In this document: positions 29,653 through 38,081 of the stretch, piece by piece
Layout: every line of letters starts with the position of its first letter
How positions within the stretch are numbered: position 1 is the first letter of the stretch
Virus record (IMG/VR): IMGVR_UViG_3300034284_003267
Location: 1 to 38,326 of that record
Direction: 5' to 3' (one strand)
DNA length: 38,326 nucleotides
Source: a virus
Program-made: the position numbers and the translations under genes
Notes under the pieces: model-generated
The model's database searches: none
What the model was told of the DNA's origin: nothing
Seen by the model: the letters and a program-made list of their open reading frames with translations, nothing else

Positions 29653-32600
29653 CCAACCTCATCGACGACGAGACAGCATCACGTTATTGGGCCGAGCGCG
29701 AATCCGCTCCCGAGGCCGAGCGTGAATCCCGCAACACCGCCCTCATGGATTGGGCGAAAGCCAAAAAAGCCGACCAGTTCCGGGCAGAGCAGGAGCAGGC
29801 CGAACGCGCCTATACCGACCTTGATGGATGGTGGAAGGAGAATGGCGCAGGCCATGTGTTTGAAAAAGACGAGGACCGCTTGGAAGTAGCCAACCGCCGA
29901 TATATCGCAAATCAGTTCCAGCAGACTCCAGACCAGCAGGGCCGCTACTACCCGACTTACCGCGACGAGTATCTGCAAAAAACCTTTGGCAAATCCGGAC
30001 TTTCCGAGACCGAGACCTTCAACCTCATCCGCGATTCGCTCACCGCCCGCAAGGCCACCGAGGACGCCCTACGCGAACTCCCTGGTTCATTGGCCAAAGG
30101 GATGTTTTCCAATGTCGCCGAAGGAAAGACCCTTGATGAGACCGATTCGTGGTTCCTGTTCCAAGACTGGAAGGACCGCCATGCTGACAAGCTCGCCACG
30201 CTACCCGATGGCTGGGAAGCCGCCATGCTTGACCGTGCAGTAAAGCTCCAAGCACGCACCGAGACAATGATGCGCGACCTTGCGCCGGAATCCAAACGTG
30301 CCTTCGACACCCTCCTCGCGTTCACTCGCCCGGAGGATGCTGCGGGCCTCCCGCCCGCCGACCGCGCCGATGTCGAGAACCTCTCCAAGGAATTTGCAAA
30401 GCTCGACCCGCAGCAACGCCAAGACATCTACTCCACGCTCTACTATGCCGCCGAGGCCGAGGGGGCTGGTATGGGCAAGGGATTCTTTGAAAAGGTGGGC
30501 GAGGGGATCGCCCGAGGCGGGGTGAACATCTACGATGACATGGCGATGGTCGCCGAGGATCGCAACGCCCGCGAAAACCTCCGCCGCCTCCGCTCTGGAG
30601 AGATGGTCTACTCCGCGCCGAACAACATGGTCCGACGCGCCGATGAGTTTATCCAACTCGGAGCAGCAGAGCAGGGCGCTCCGCTCAACGAGGGCGTTCC
30701 CGCCGATGCCACCCCGCTCACCGAGGAGCAAAAAACCGAACTCATCGCCCAGAACGAGCAACGCCTCTCCGAACTCAAGGCGCTGCGCGAAATCCGCCAG
30801 ATCGCCGATGGCACCATCGACCCCATCAAGACCGAGATGGACGGCGTCATGGGAGAAATCGTGCAGGGTGCCTATACCATTTCGCAATCACTCCCCTACA
30901 TGGCAATAGCGGCGGTTCCCTACGTCGGCCTGCCCGCAGTGATGGGCGCACTCACGAACAGCAACTACCTCCGAATGCTCGATGCCTATCAGGACATGGA
31001 CCCCGATGCCGCGCTGACCATTTCAGCCGCCATCGCCGGCCCGCAGGCGTTCATCGAGCGCTTTCAAGCCAACGCCCTCATCGGACGGTCTCCCGCCCTC
31101 AACGCCCTCATGCGGAAGATGACCGATGTCCGTATTCCCATCGCTGCACGCCTTGCCATCGGATACGGGGCCAATGTCGCCTACCAGACCGGGCAGGAAT
31201 TCGTGCAGGAGGCTATGCCGGTCCTCGCCGACCAGATCGCCGCCGCCATCCGCGAGGATATGCCGGAGTTCGACGCCGGGAAGGCATGGGGTGCTTACGT
31301 CGATCAGATGCCAGACATTTTCTACTCCATGCTCTGGGCGGGACTCATCGGCACCGGAGCCAGCAGCTTCCGCGAACTCAAGCGCAACGGCCAATACGAA
31401 CGCTCGCTGGGCGAACTTGAAATGGTCGGCATCACCGGCGAGGCCGCGCAGGACATCGCCGCCGAGCAAGACCCCGATGCCGCCACCTCCAAATTCCGCG
31501 AGGCATGGGACAAGCGCACCCCGGAGGACATCCAGGCGGGCATCGCCAAGCGAGCCGCCCAACTGGGAGCCGCACGCTCCACCCAGCAAAACCCCGAACT
31601 TCCCGTCCGCCGCATCGAGCAGAACCAAGACGGCACACTCACCCACATCATCGAGCGCCCGGATGGCACCGTCCTCTACCGAACCAATGATTCCGACGCC
31701 GCCGACATCGCGCTGATCGAGCAGACGCGCCGGGTTGTTGCAAATGATTTGCAATCAGACATTTCCATTGTCACCGAAGTCCGCGACCAATGGCTTTCGG
31801 AAGACCCCACCAATGTCGCCATTGAGTCCGACACAACCACCGCTCAGCAAAAACTGGAGCAACTCCAAGCCGCCGGAAATGTCGCGCAGATCGAGGAACT
31901 CCACCGCCGCATCGCCACCTCCCTATACAAGGACACGCCTTACGACCAGATCAACATCCTCGGAGAGGCCACCGTCGAAGACCTCGGGGAAATGGTTTTC
32001 CGTGGCGTCATCACGCTCAACCAAAATAGCCGCCCCGAAGATGCCCGCGAAGAGATTCACCATGTCGCCGTCCGCAAGGCGCTGATGAAAGGCTCGGTCA
32101 CGCTCGAAACCCTGCGCGGTTGGCTCGACGCCACCGAAACCGCCCTGCCCGACAAGTTCCCCGGCCTCGTTCGCGACAACGAAAACGACATCGTCGAGTC
32201 CCTTGCGCGTGTCCAACGCGCCTACGAGGACGGCAAAATCAACGCCGAGGAGGAAACAAACCTGCCAGCCTCCTTTGTGGACTACATCAAGCGAATGCTA
32301 AAAGTCTTCAAAGAAGTCCTCCAGCGGGCCGTGGCACTCCGTGGCGCTTTCAAGCAGGGAATCCTTCCTGGTGATTACGAAGCCTTCCTCGCCGAATCCG
32401 TGGGCCTCAACCAGCAGACCATGGTGGACACCACCCGGGAACGGGTAGTTGGGGATATTTTGACCAACGGTGGGCAGATGCTCATGGACTTCTCCATCGG
32501 CTCCCGCGCCAGTGCGGTATCAAATGATACTCCCTCCATCCGAGCCAGCAACGCCACGATCACCGGCCCTGCGAACTACAGCATCGGCGCATTCCACGGC

Positions 32601-35600
32601 ACCCCGCATAAAGTGGACCGGTTCAGTATTAAGAAGGTAGGCACTGGAGAAGGCGCACAAGTTTATGGCTGGGGGCTGTATTTTGCTAAAAACCGAAAAG
32701 TCGCCGAGGAATACCGCAACCGTCTTACCAGCGACACTTTAATTCTTGATGGCATCTCCGCCATGCAGAAGCGGACCGAAACTGGGAATCAAATATGGGG
32801 ACACGCAAGTCAATATTTTGCCGACGGAGCTAAAACTAAAGAACAGCTTTTAGCCAAGATTAAGTCAGCCCGTGAGTTTGAAAAATCCCGTGGCAATAAA
32901 TACTTCAGCGACGAGAATTATGCGGAAGTAGAAAACGCAATTTCTAAAACAAACGAAATTGCAAAAGGCAATATGGGGAACCTCTACACCGTCGAACTCG
33001 ATGTGGACGACGCTGACTTGCTGGATTGGGACAAGACGCTAAGCGAGCAGAGCGAGAAGGTGCGCGGCATACTTGAGAAATGGGCCGATGACAAAGAGCT
33101 TTGGGAGTCCATGAAAACATGGAAAGCCGATTCATTTTATGGGGCTAATCTCAAAGATGATGCAGCAAAACAGAAAAGTGAGTTTTTACTGCGTCTTGGA
33201 ATTCCTGGAATCCGCTACCTTGACCAAGGGAGTCGCTCTGAAGGCCAAGGAACCCACAACTATGTGGTTTTCGACGAAAACCTCATCAAGATCACCGAGG
33301 AAAACGGCAACCGCATCCCAGCCTCAGAAGCTCTCGCTCAAACAGTTTCGACTGATACCAACTATAGCATTGGAAAAAAACAGGACGCCGACTACCTCGC
33401 AGCCGTTGAGCGTGGTGACATGGAGACCGTCCAAAAGATGGTGGACGATGCGGCGAATTCGGCGGGGTATTTGCCTCATGGAGATTTTAGAGATTCACAC
33501 ACAGCGCCATCCGCCGCAGGATCGGATGAAGAGGTAAAGAATGGAGACGCTGACGCTTCGCTTGTTCAAGTTGCGCGAGGTGTTCATATTCAGCCGGACG
33601 ATTATTTCGACCCCCGTGTTGGGCCGCGATATTACTCCTATCAAGACAAGGCTGGAATGGAGGCATTTAAGGCAATCCGTGCCGCTATGGATGAAATCCA
33701 GCAAGGTAAAAAAGCACTGGTCACAGTTTTCCGAGCGGTCCCGAATGACATCAAAGGCACTAAGTTGGAGAACCGCGATTGGGTGACTCCATCAAAAACC
33801 TACGCTGTAGATCACGGAGAGGCTCGTTTTGGTGAAGGTGAATATCGAATTATCAAGGAATCTGTTCCGGCTGAAAATCTCTTCTGGGATGGGAACGATA
33901 TTCGCGAATGGGGCAAGGATGACGGCAAGGACTACGCCTACAAAAACACGAAAAACAACCGCAAGCTGATTGACCCGGTCACCTACGACGAGAACGGCAA
34001 TGTGATCCCGCTCTCGCAGAGGTTCAATCCAAGAAGCGCGGACATCAACTACAGCATCGGCATCGCTCCCAATGGGAAACCCAGCAACCTCAAGCCAGAG
34101 GAGCAGGCGTTGGCGCAGTCGCCGGAATTCATGCAATGGGGTGGAAATTGGGAGGTGCTTGCAGAAGATGCGGCATGGAAGAAGACAGTCGAAGATTATT
34201 ACTCAAATCCAAATCAACGCGAACCATTAAGGATAGGCCGCGTGCCATCAGTGCTTCGCGCTGTTGGAGTGTCTGATGCTCCAATGGTTATGCCTCCATC
34301 GGTGATTCAAAAGGTAACTGTAAAAAAACACACGCTTACCCGCGAAATGGTTGAGCAAATTCCATCTGCATTGCGTGATCCAATTTTTGTTTTTAATTCA
34401 GCAACAGAACCTAATTCTGTAACAATTTTAACGGATATTCGACATCAGGGAAAAAATGTTGTTGCCGCCATTCATTTAGATAGGCCAGCGCCTCGTAAAC
34501 CAGCAAACCTTATTGTCAGCTTGCATGATCGTCCAGCGTCGCAAATTGAAAATTGGATTAAAGACGGGTTGATTCTTTATGCTAATCAAGGAAAAGCCCG
34601 CGCATACTTCCGGTCAGCTCGGCTGCAATTGCCGAGGGAGGGAAGCAAGGCGGGCAACAAAAAACTACGCACAGAGGCCGATGTTGTCAATCGATCCGTC
34701 AACCCCGAATCCGTAACCGTCAAAACCGACGAAAACGGCGAACCGCTTGCTTCGGAGATAGCTCGCTTCCGCCAAGAAACCGAAACCTCCAGCTACTCCA
34801 TCGCAAGCCAGCGCGAGATCGACCGAGTAAACGCCGCGCTCGGCGGCATGAACCGAGGCCCGGACGAGCGACTCAAGGTCTATGAGCGGGCGAAGCAGAA
34901 ATTCTCCAAGCTCATGGCTTGGAATTCCGATGAACTCGGCGCGATGGCCGACACCGGCTCCGACGAGACGCAAATCCGCCGCACCCAACTCCTGCAAGGG
35001 CTGGGCGAACTCGACGCGATCCTCTCCACTCTGCCGCCCGAGGTGCGCGGTCGCGTGGGCGGCTACACGAAACTCGCCAACATCGCGCCGATGGATGTCT
35101 TCAAAGACGGGGTGAAAGTCTCCGAGGCCAAAAACATGACCGGAGCAATCATCTCGGCATGGATGAAGGAAGGCCAGAACATCGGCCAGGCAGGCAAGCA
35201 AGTCTCGCTCCCTCCCGGCTACACGGCCAAGGAAAACCTCGCCAGCAAGCGAGCCGACAAAGCCCTCGCCGACTTCTTCCGCGACCGCATCAAGAAGATC
35301 GACATCGAACTCGAAAAGGTTCTCGCCCGCGAATACCGCACCGCGATCCTCGACCTCGTCAAAAAGTCGCGCCCGAAAGCCGGTGACAACAATGTCCGCA
35401 AATCCACGCTGGGACCAGAAACCCAAAAACTCGCCGACATGGTGCAACGCGCCACGCTCATGGACGAGGATGCCGTGGCCGAGCGAATGCTCCAACTAGA
35501 GCAATCCATGCAGTCCTCCGATGACAATTCCGCCTTGGTCGAGGAGTGGGGAATCCTCAATACCTTTGGTGATCTCGACAATCGTAATTCCGAAACGCTC

Positions 35601-37865
35601 GCGCAGGCATATCAATGGTTCCGCGACCAACTCAAGGCGGGCCGCGAATCGTGGAGAATCAAGGAGGAGGCTCGGATCGCCGAGAACCGGGAACGCTCGC
35701 GCAAGACCGTGGAATGGCTTGGAGGAGCAACGGCACAAGATAGATTCCGCAACCGCACCCTCAAGGAACGCATGGCGGATTGGGCGAACAACTTGCTTCT
35801 TGATCACGCCAGTTTCGAGCAGTTCGTCAACGCCCTGCTTCCGCCAGAGATCGCTGCGGATTTTGCAAACCGGCTTCGCAAAGCCGATGTCGCTGCACAA
35901 AAAACCGAGATCGACCAACGCGAGGGAATCCTCAATGCCCTGCGCGACGCAGCCAAGGCCGCTGGGACTACCACCGGGAAAGCCCTTCTCTCCCTCAAGG
36001 CGGAGGTTCCAAGCGCGGTTCGCTACCTTGATGGCCGCAAAGTCAAAAACACCAAGCTCACCATTGAGCAGGCCGAAAAGATTGTGCGCGGGGAAATAGA
36101 CCGCGGCGATTTGACTGATACTGATGTCAGAAACCTTGCCGACGAACTTGCGGACCTTCCCGCCGACACGCGCAAGGAGAACATCACTCTCAAGCAGGTG
36201 GTTTACCCGGGCAAGGAAGTGCGGCTCCCGATGACCCGTGGCAAGGCGATCCAGCTTTTGCTTTCATGGAACCAACCCGATGTGCGCGACAAGATGATGC
36301 GCGAGGGGTGGACCGAGGACAGCCTTGTCGATCTCCGCGAGCTGACCTCAGACCCCGTGTCTCAAGGCATGCTCACCCACGCGCAGGAGCTTTATGGGAA
36401 AGGCTACGCTGTCACAAATCCGGTCTATGCCCGGATGTTTGGAATGAATATGCCGCAGGCGAAAAACTACGCGCCGACCCGGTTCAACCACTCCAATGAT
36501 GTGAAGGATGTCGGCCTCGACGGCTCGCCGGTTGCCACCGGCACGACTCCAGGGTTTGCCAAGTCGCGTGTCTCACACTCGGCGGAGATCGCTTCGGAAG
36601 ATGCCTTGAGCGTCATGCAGCAGCATATCCTCGCCCAATCCCATTGGGTGAATTTTGCCGAGCTGGCTCGGGAATTTCGCTCGCTCATCACCAACCCGGA
36701 GGTTCGCAAATCCATCAAACAAAAGCATGGGCAGGCAGTTCTCAAGACCGCCGAGCTTTGGGCGACCCAGATGGAGCAACGGGGCGGAAACCAAGCCCGC
36801 GAAGCCGCATGGGTGAACAATATCCTCGGTGCGGTGATCGGCGGGCAGTCCGTGGCATCGCTCGGATTCAACCTCAAAACGCTGGCGATGCAATTGGACA
36901 ACGCCGTCCGCTTTGCGTTGGCGCTTGATACCAAGCAAATCATTTCAGCCATGCAGTCCCCGGATCAATTGATCCAAGACATCAAGACGGTCTTTGAGAG
37001 CGATGCCTTGCAAACCCGCCTGCGCGGTGGCGCAACAGCGGAAGCAAGGTTCCTTTTTGAAAAATACGGAGGACGCCCCGGCAAAGCAGCAAAGGTTTCC
37101 GAAGTGGCCATGTCCGCGATCAATTGGATGGACTCCGCGACGACCAGCTTCTCGGCGGCGATTGTCTACCGAGCAAATCTGAACCAGGCACTCGAATCCG
37201 GAATGCCGGAAAACCTTGCCCGCGAAACCGCATTGGATGCCGCCGCCGCAGCGATCTATCGGTTCGCGCAGCCGGTCAGCTTCGGGCAGAAGAGCAATAT
37301 GGAAAACAGCGGCAACATTTATCAAAAAGCATTTTTCCTTTTCATGTCCGACCCACGGCTCAAAGCGTCCATCATGGCCGATTCGATTCGCGGCCTAGCC
37401 ACCGGTCACGGAGACAAGTGGACGCACATCCGCCGATTAGTGTCCATAGAACTCATGGCCGTCCTTTCCCATGTGGTCGCCTCGGCTTATCGGGACGCTT
37501 TCACCGATGACGACGACGAAGAAATCTGGTCGCCGGGAGGATGGGCGCGGGCGCTTTTGTTGGCTCCCGTCCAAGGCTATCTGTTCCTTGGAACCATGCT
37601 GGATTCCGTGTTCTCACAATTGACCGGCGCAGGATTTTTCACGCCAACACAAAACCCTCTCCTCACCATCTCGCAGACCGGAATCCGCGCTTTGAAAAAC
37701 GCCGATGACATCTTGGCATTCGATGATCCCGACGCGCTTCTCAAGGAGTGGGTGAGCATCGCCAGAATGCTTGCCGTCAACCCGACGATGGCCGCTCCCG
37801 CCGTCCTGCTCAACATGGTCAAACCGGTATATGGCCTCTACGAAAACGCCACTTCCGAAGAGTAA
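29649..37865 (+). CDS. Giant ejection/polyvalent protein (gp16-like) with ART and MuF-C-like domains, 2738 aa
   Basis: ATG 29649 is used because it lies in an ATGA overlap; an in-frame start 33 nt upstream has no ribosome site. Residues 1-940: helical, with a hydrophobic stretch about 415-440. At 947, 976, 1238, 1467 and 1715 recur D/N/S-Y/F-S-I-G/A motifs. Between them: ART domain (981-1225: AFHGTPHKVDRF, EGAQVYGWGLYFA, IPGIRYLDQGSR, NYVVFDE); a linker DADYLAAVERGD; a second ART (about 1298-1465: R1362 in VTVFRAVP, DWVTPSKTYAVDHGE); and a MuF-C-like domain (about 1485-1680: PLRIGRVPSVLRAVGV, LRDPIFVFNSAT, VVAAIHLDRP). Residues 1716-2738 are a helical core ending in hydrophobic segments. Probably ejected into the host, carrying effector domains. 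Confidence 0.85.
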   Translation: MTNLIDDETASRYWAERESAPEAERESRNTALMDWAKAKKADQFRAEQEQAERAYTDLDGWWKENGAGHVFEKDEDRLEVANRRYIANQFQQTPDQQGRYYPTYRDEYLQKTFGKSGLSETETFNLIRDSLTARKATEDALRELPGSLAKGMFSNVAEGKTLDETDSWFLFQDWKDRHADKLATLPDGWEAAMLDRAVKLQARTETMMRDLAPESKRAFDTLLAFTRPEDAAGLPPADRADVENLSKEFAKLDPQQRQDIYSTLYYAAEAEGAGMGKGFFEKVGEGIARGGVNIYDDMAMVAEDRNARENLRRLRSGEMVYSAPNNMVRRADEFIQLGAAEQGAPLNEGVPADATPLTEEQKTELIAQNEQRLSELKALREIRQIADGTIDPIKTEMDGVMGEIVQGAYTISQSLPYMAIAAVPYVGLPAVMGALTNSNYLRMLDAYQDMDPDAALTISAAIAGPQAFIERFQANALIGRSPALNALMRKMTDVRIPIAARLAIGYGANVAYQTGQEFVQEAMPVLADQIAAAIREDMPEFDAGKAWGAYVDQMPDIFYSMLWAGLIGTGASSFRELKRNGQYERSLGELEMVGITGEAAQDIAAEQDPDAATSKFREAWDKRTPEDIQAGIAKRAAQLGAARSTQQNPELPVRRIEQNQDGTLTHIIERPDGTVLYRTNDSDAADIALIEQTRRVVANDLQSDISIVTEVRDQWLSEDPTNVAIESDTTTAQQKLEQLQAAGNVAQIEELHRRIATSLYKDTPYDQINILGEATVEDLGEMVFRGVITLNQNSRPEDAREEIHHVAVRKALMKGSVTLETLRGWLDATETALPDKFPGLVRDNENDIVESLARVQRAYEDGKINAEEETNLPASFVDYIKRMLKVFKEVLQRAVALRGAFKQGILPGDYEAFLAESVGLNQQTMVDTTRERVVGDILTNGGQMLMDFSIGSRASAVSNDTPSIRASNATITGPANYSIGAFHGTPHKVDRFSIKKVGTGEGAQVYGWGLYFAKNRKVAEEYRNRLTSDTLILDGISAMQKRTETGNQIWGHASQYFADGAKTKEQLLAKIKSAREFEKSRGNKYFSDENYAEVENAISKTNEIAKGNMGNLYTVELDVDDADLLDWDKTLSEQSEKVRGILEKWADDKELWESMKTWKADSFYGANLKDDAAKQKSEFLLRLGIPGIRYLDQGSRSEGQGTHNYVVFDENLIKITEENGNRIPASEALAQTVSTDTNYSIGKKQDADYLAAVERGDMETVQKMVDDAANSAGYLPHGDFRDSHTAPSAAGSDEEVKNGDADASLVQVARGVHIQPDDYFDPRVGPRYYSYQDKAGMEAFKAIRAAMDEIQQGKKALVTVFRAVPNDIKGTKLENRDWVTPSKTYAVDHGEARFGEGEYRIIKESVPAENLFWDGNDIREWGKDDGKDYAYKNTKNNRKLIDPVTYDENGNVIPLSQRFNPRSADINYSIGIAPNGKPSNLKPEEQALAQSPEFMQWGGNWEVLAEDAAWKKTVEDYYSNPNQREPLRIGRVPSVLRAVGVSDAPMVMPPSVIQKVTVKKHTLTREMVEQIPSALRDPIFVFNSATEPNSVTILTDIRHQGKNVVAAIHLDRPAPRKPANLIVSLHDRPASQIENWIKDGLILYANQGKARAYFRSARLQLPREGSKAGNKKLRTEADVVNRSVNPESVTVKTDENGEPLASEIARFRQETETSSYSIASQREIDRVNAALGGMNRGPDERLKVYERAKQKFSKLMAWNSDELGAMADTGSDETQIRRTQLLQGLGELDAILSTLPPEVRGRVGGYTKLANIAPMDVFKDGVKVSEAKNMTGAIISAWMKEGQNIGQAGKQVSLPPGYTAKENLASKRADKALADFFRDRIKKIDIELEKVLAREYRTAILDLVKKSRPKAGDNNVRKSTLGPETQKLADMVQRATLMDEDAVAERMLQLEQSMQSSDDNSALVEEWGILNTFGDLDNRNSETLAQAYQWFRDQLKAGRESWRIKEEARIAENRERSRKTVEWLGGATAQDRFRNRTLKERMADWANNLLLDHASFEQFVNALLPPEIAADFANRLRKADVAAQKTEIDQREGILNALRDAAKAAGTTTGKALLSLKAEVPSAVRYLDGRKVKNTKLTIEQAEKIVRGEIDRGDLTDTDVRNLADELADLPADTRKENITLKQVVYPGKEVRLPMTRGKAIQLLLSWNQPDVRDKMMREGWTEDSLVDLRELTSDPVSQGMLTHAQELYGKGYAVTNPVYARMFGMNMPQAKNYAPTRFNHSNDVKDVGLDGSPVATGTTPGFAKSRVSHSAEIASEDALSVMQQHILAQSHWVNFAELAREFRSLITNPEVRKSIKQKHGQAVLKTAELWATQMEQRGGNQAREAAWVNNILGAVIGGQSVASLGFNLKTLAMQLDNAVRFALALDTKQIISAMQSPDQLIQDIKTVFESDALQTRLRGGATAEARFLFEKYGGRPGKAAKVSEVAMSAINWMDSATTSFSAAIVYRANLNQALESGMPENLARETALDAAAAAIYRFAQPVSFGQKSNMENSGNIYQKAFFLFMSDPRLKASIMADSIRGLATGHGDKWTHIRRLVSIELMAVLSHVVASAYRDAFTDDDDEEIWSPGGWARALLLAPVQGYLFLGTMLDSVFSQLTGAGFFTPTQNPLLTISQTGIRALKNADDILAFDDPDALLKEWVSIARMLAVNPTMAAPAVLLNMVKPVYGLYENATSEE
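32517..32530. repeat. Dispersed element, palindromic form, in giant gene
   Basis: GTATCAAATGATAC, perfect 6-bp dyad around AA, encodes V-S-N-D-T. It lies 43 nt before the NYSIG seam preceding the first ART domain. Confidence 0.5.
32574..34061 (+). repeat. Direct repeat AACTACAGCATCGGC flanking the ART cassettes
   Basis: The 15-mer occurs exactly at 32574-32588 and 34047-34061, encoding NYSIG, and in a variant form (AACTATAGCATTGG) at 33360. The copies bound the two ADP-ribosyltransferase-like domains, so they could serve as recombination seams for domain exchange. Confidence 0.6.
33345..33359 (+). repeat. Dispersed element at a domain seam of the giant gene
   Basis: GTTTCGACTGATACC encodes V-S-T-D-T and is followed at once by the codons for N-Y-S-I-G at 33360. 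With flanks it matches 19 nt of the capsid leader (CAGTTTCGACTGATACCAA). Confidence 0.65.
36108..36122 (+). repeat. Weak dispersed element variant in giant gene
   Basis: GATTTGACTGATACT has two differences from the consensus and encodes D-L-T-D-T. Could be coincidental. Confidence 0.3.
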
Positions 37866-37891
37866 ATACCTTTGACTAAATTGCCTTCATA

Positions 37892-37906
37892 GTTTTGACT
37901 GATACC
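37892..37906 (+). repeat. Dispersed element before terminal holin-like gene
   Basis: GTTTTGACTGATACC, exact consensus, one base before the ATG at 37908. A shorter look-alike (ACCTTTGACTAAATTGCC, 37868-37885) precedes it. No Shine-Dalgarno sequence. Confidence 0.8.
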
Positions 37907-37907
37907 A

Positions 37908-38081
37908 ATGAAAACCATCGATTACCTCCTCGCCCGGCTCTCCGAGAACTCCACATGGAGGGGGGCGATATTGATCGCGACCAGCCTTGGGGTAGTTCTC
38001 GACCCGGCCCTTCAAAACCACATCGTGGCGGTGGGGCTTGGGGCTGTGGGCCTCATCAATTTTTTCCGCAAAGGGAAATGA
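37908..38081 (+). CDS. Holin-like two-span membrane protein, 57 aa
   Basis: Residues TWRGAILIATSLGVVL and HIVAVGLGAVGLINFF are two short hydrophobic spans; the N-terminus is polar and the C-terminus basic (RKGK), as in small class II holins and pinholins. It directly follows the last ejection gene and overlaps the lipoprotein gene in an ATGA, which supports a lysis cassette. A free endolysin gene is not in the window. It starts one base after the dispersed element. Confidence 0.65.
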   Translation: MKTIDYLLARLSENSTWRGAILIATSLGVVLDPALQNHIVAVGLGAVGLINFFRKGK

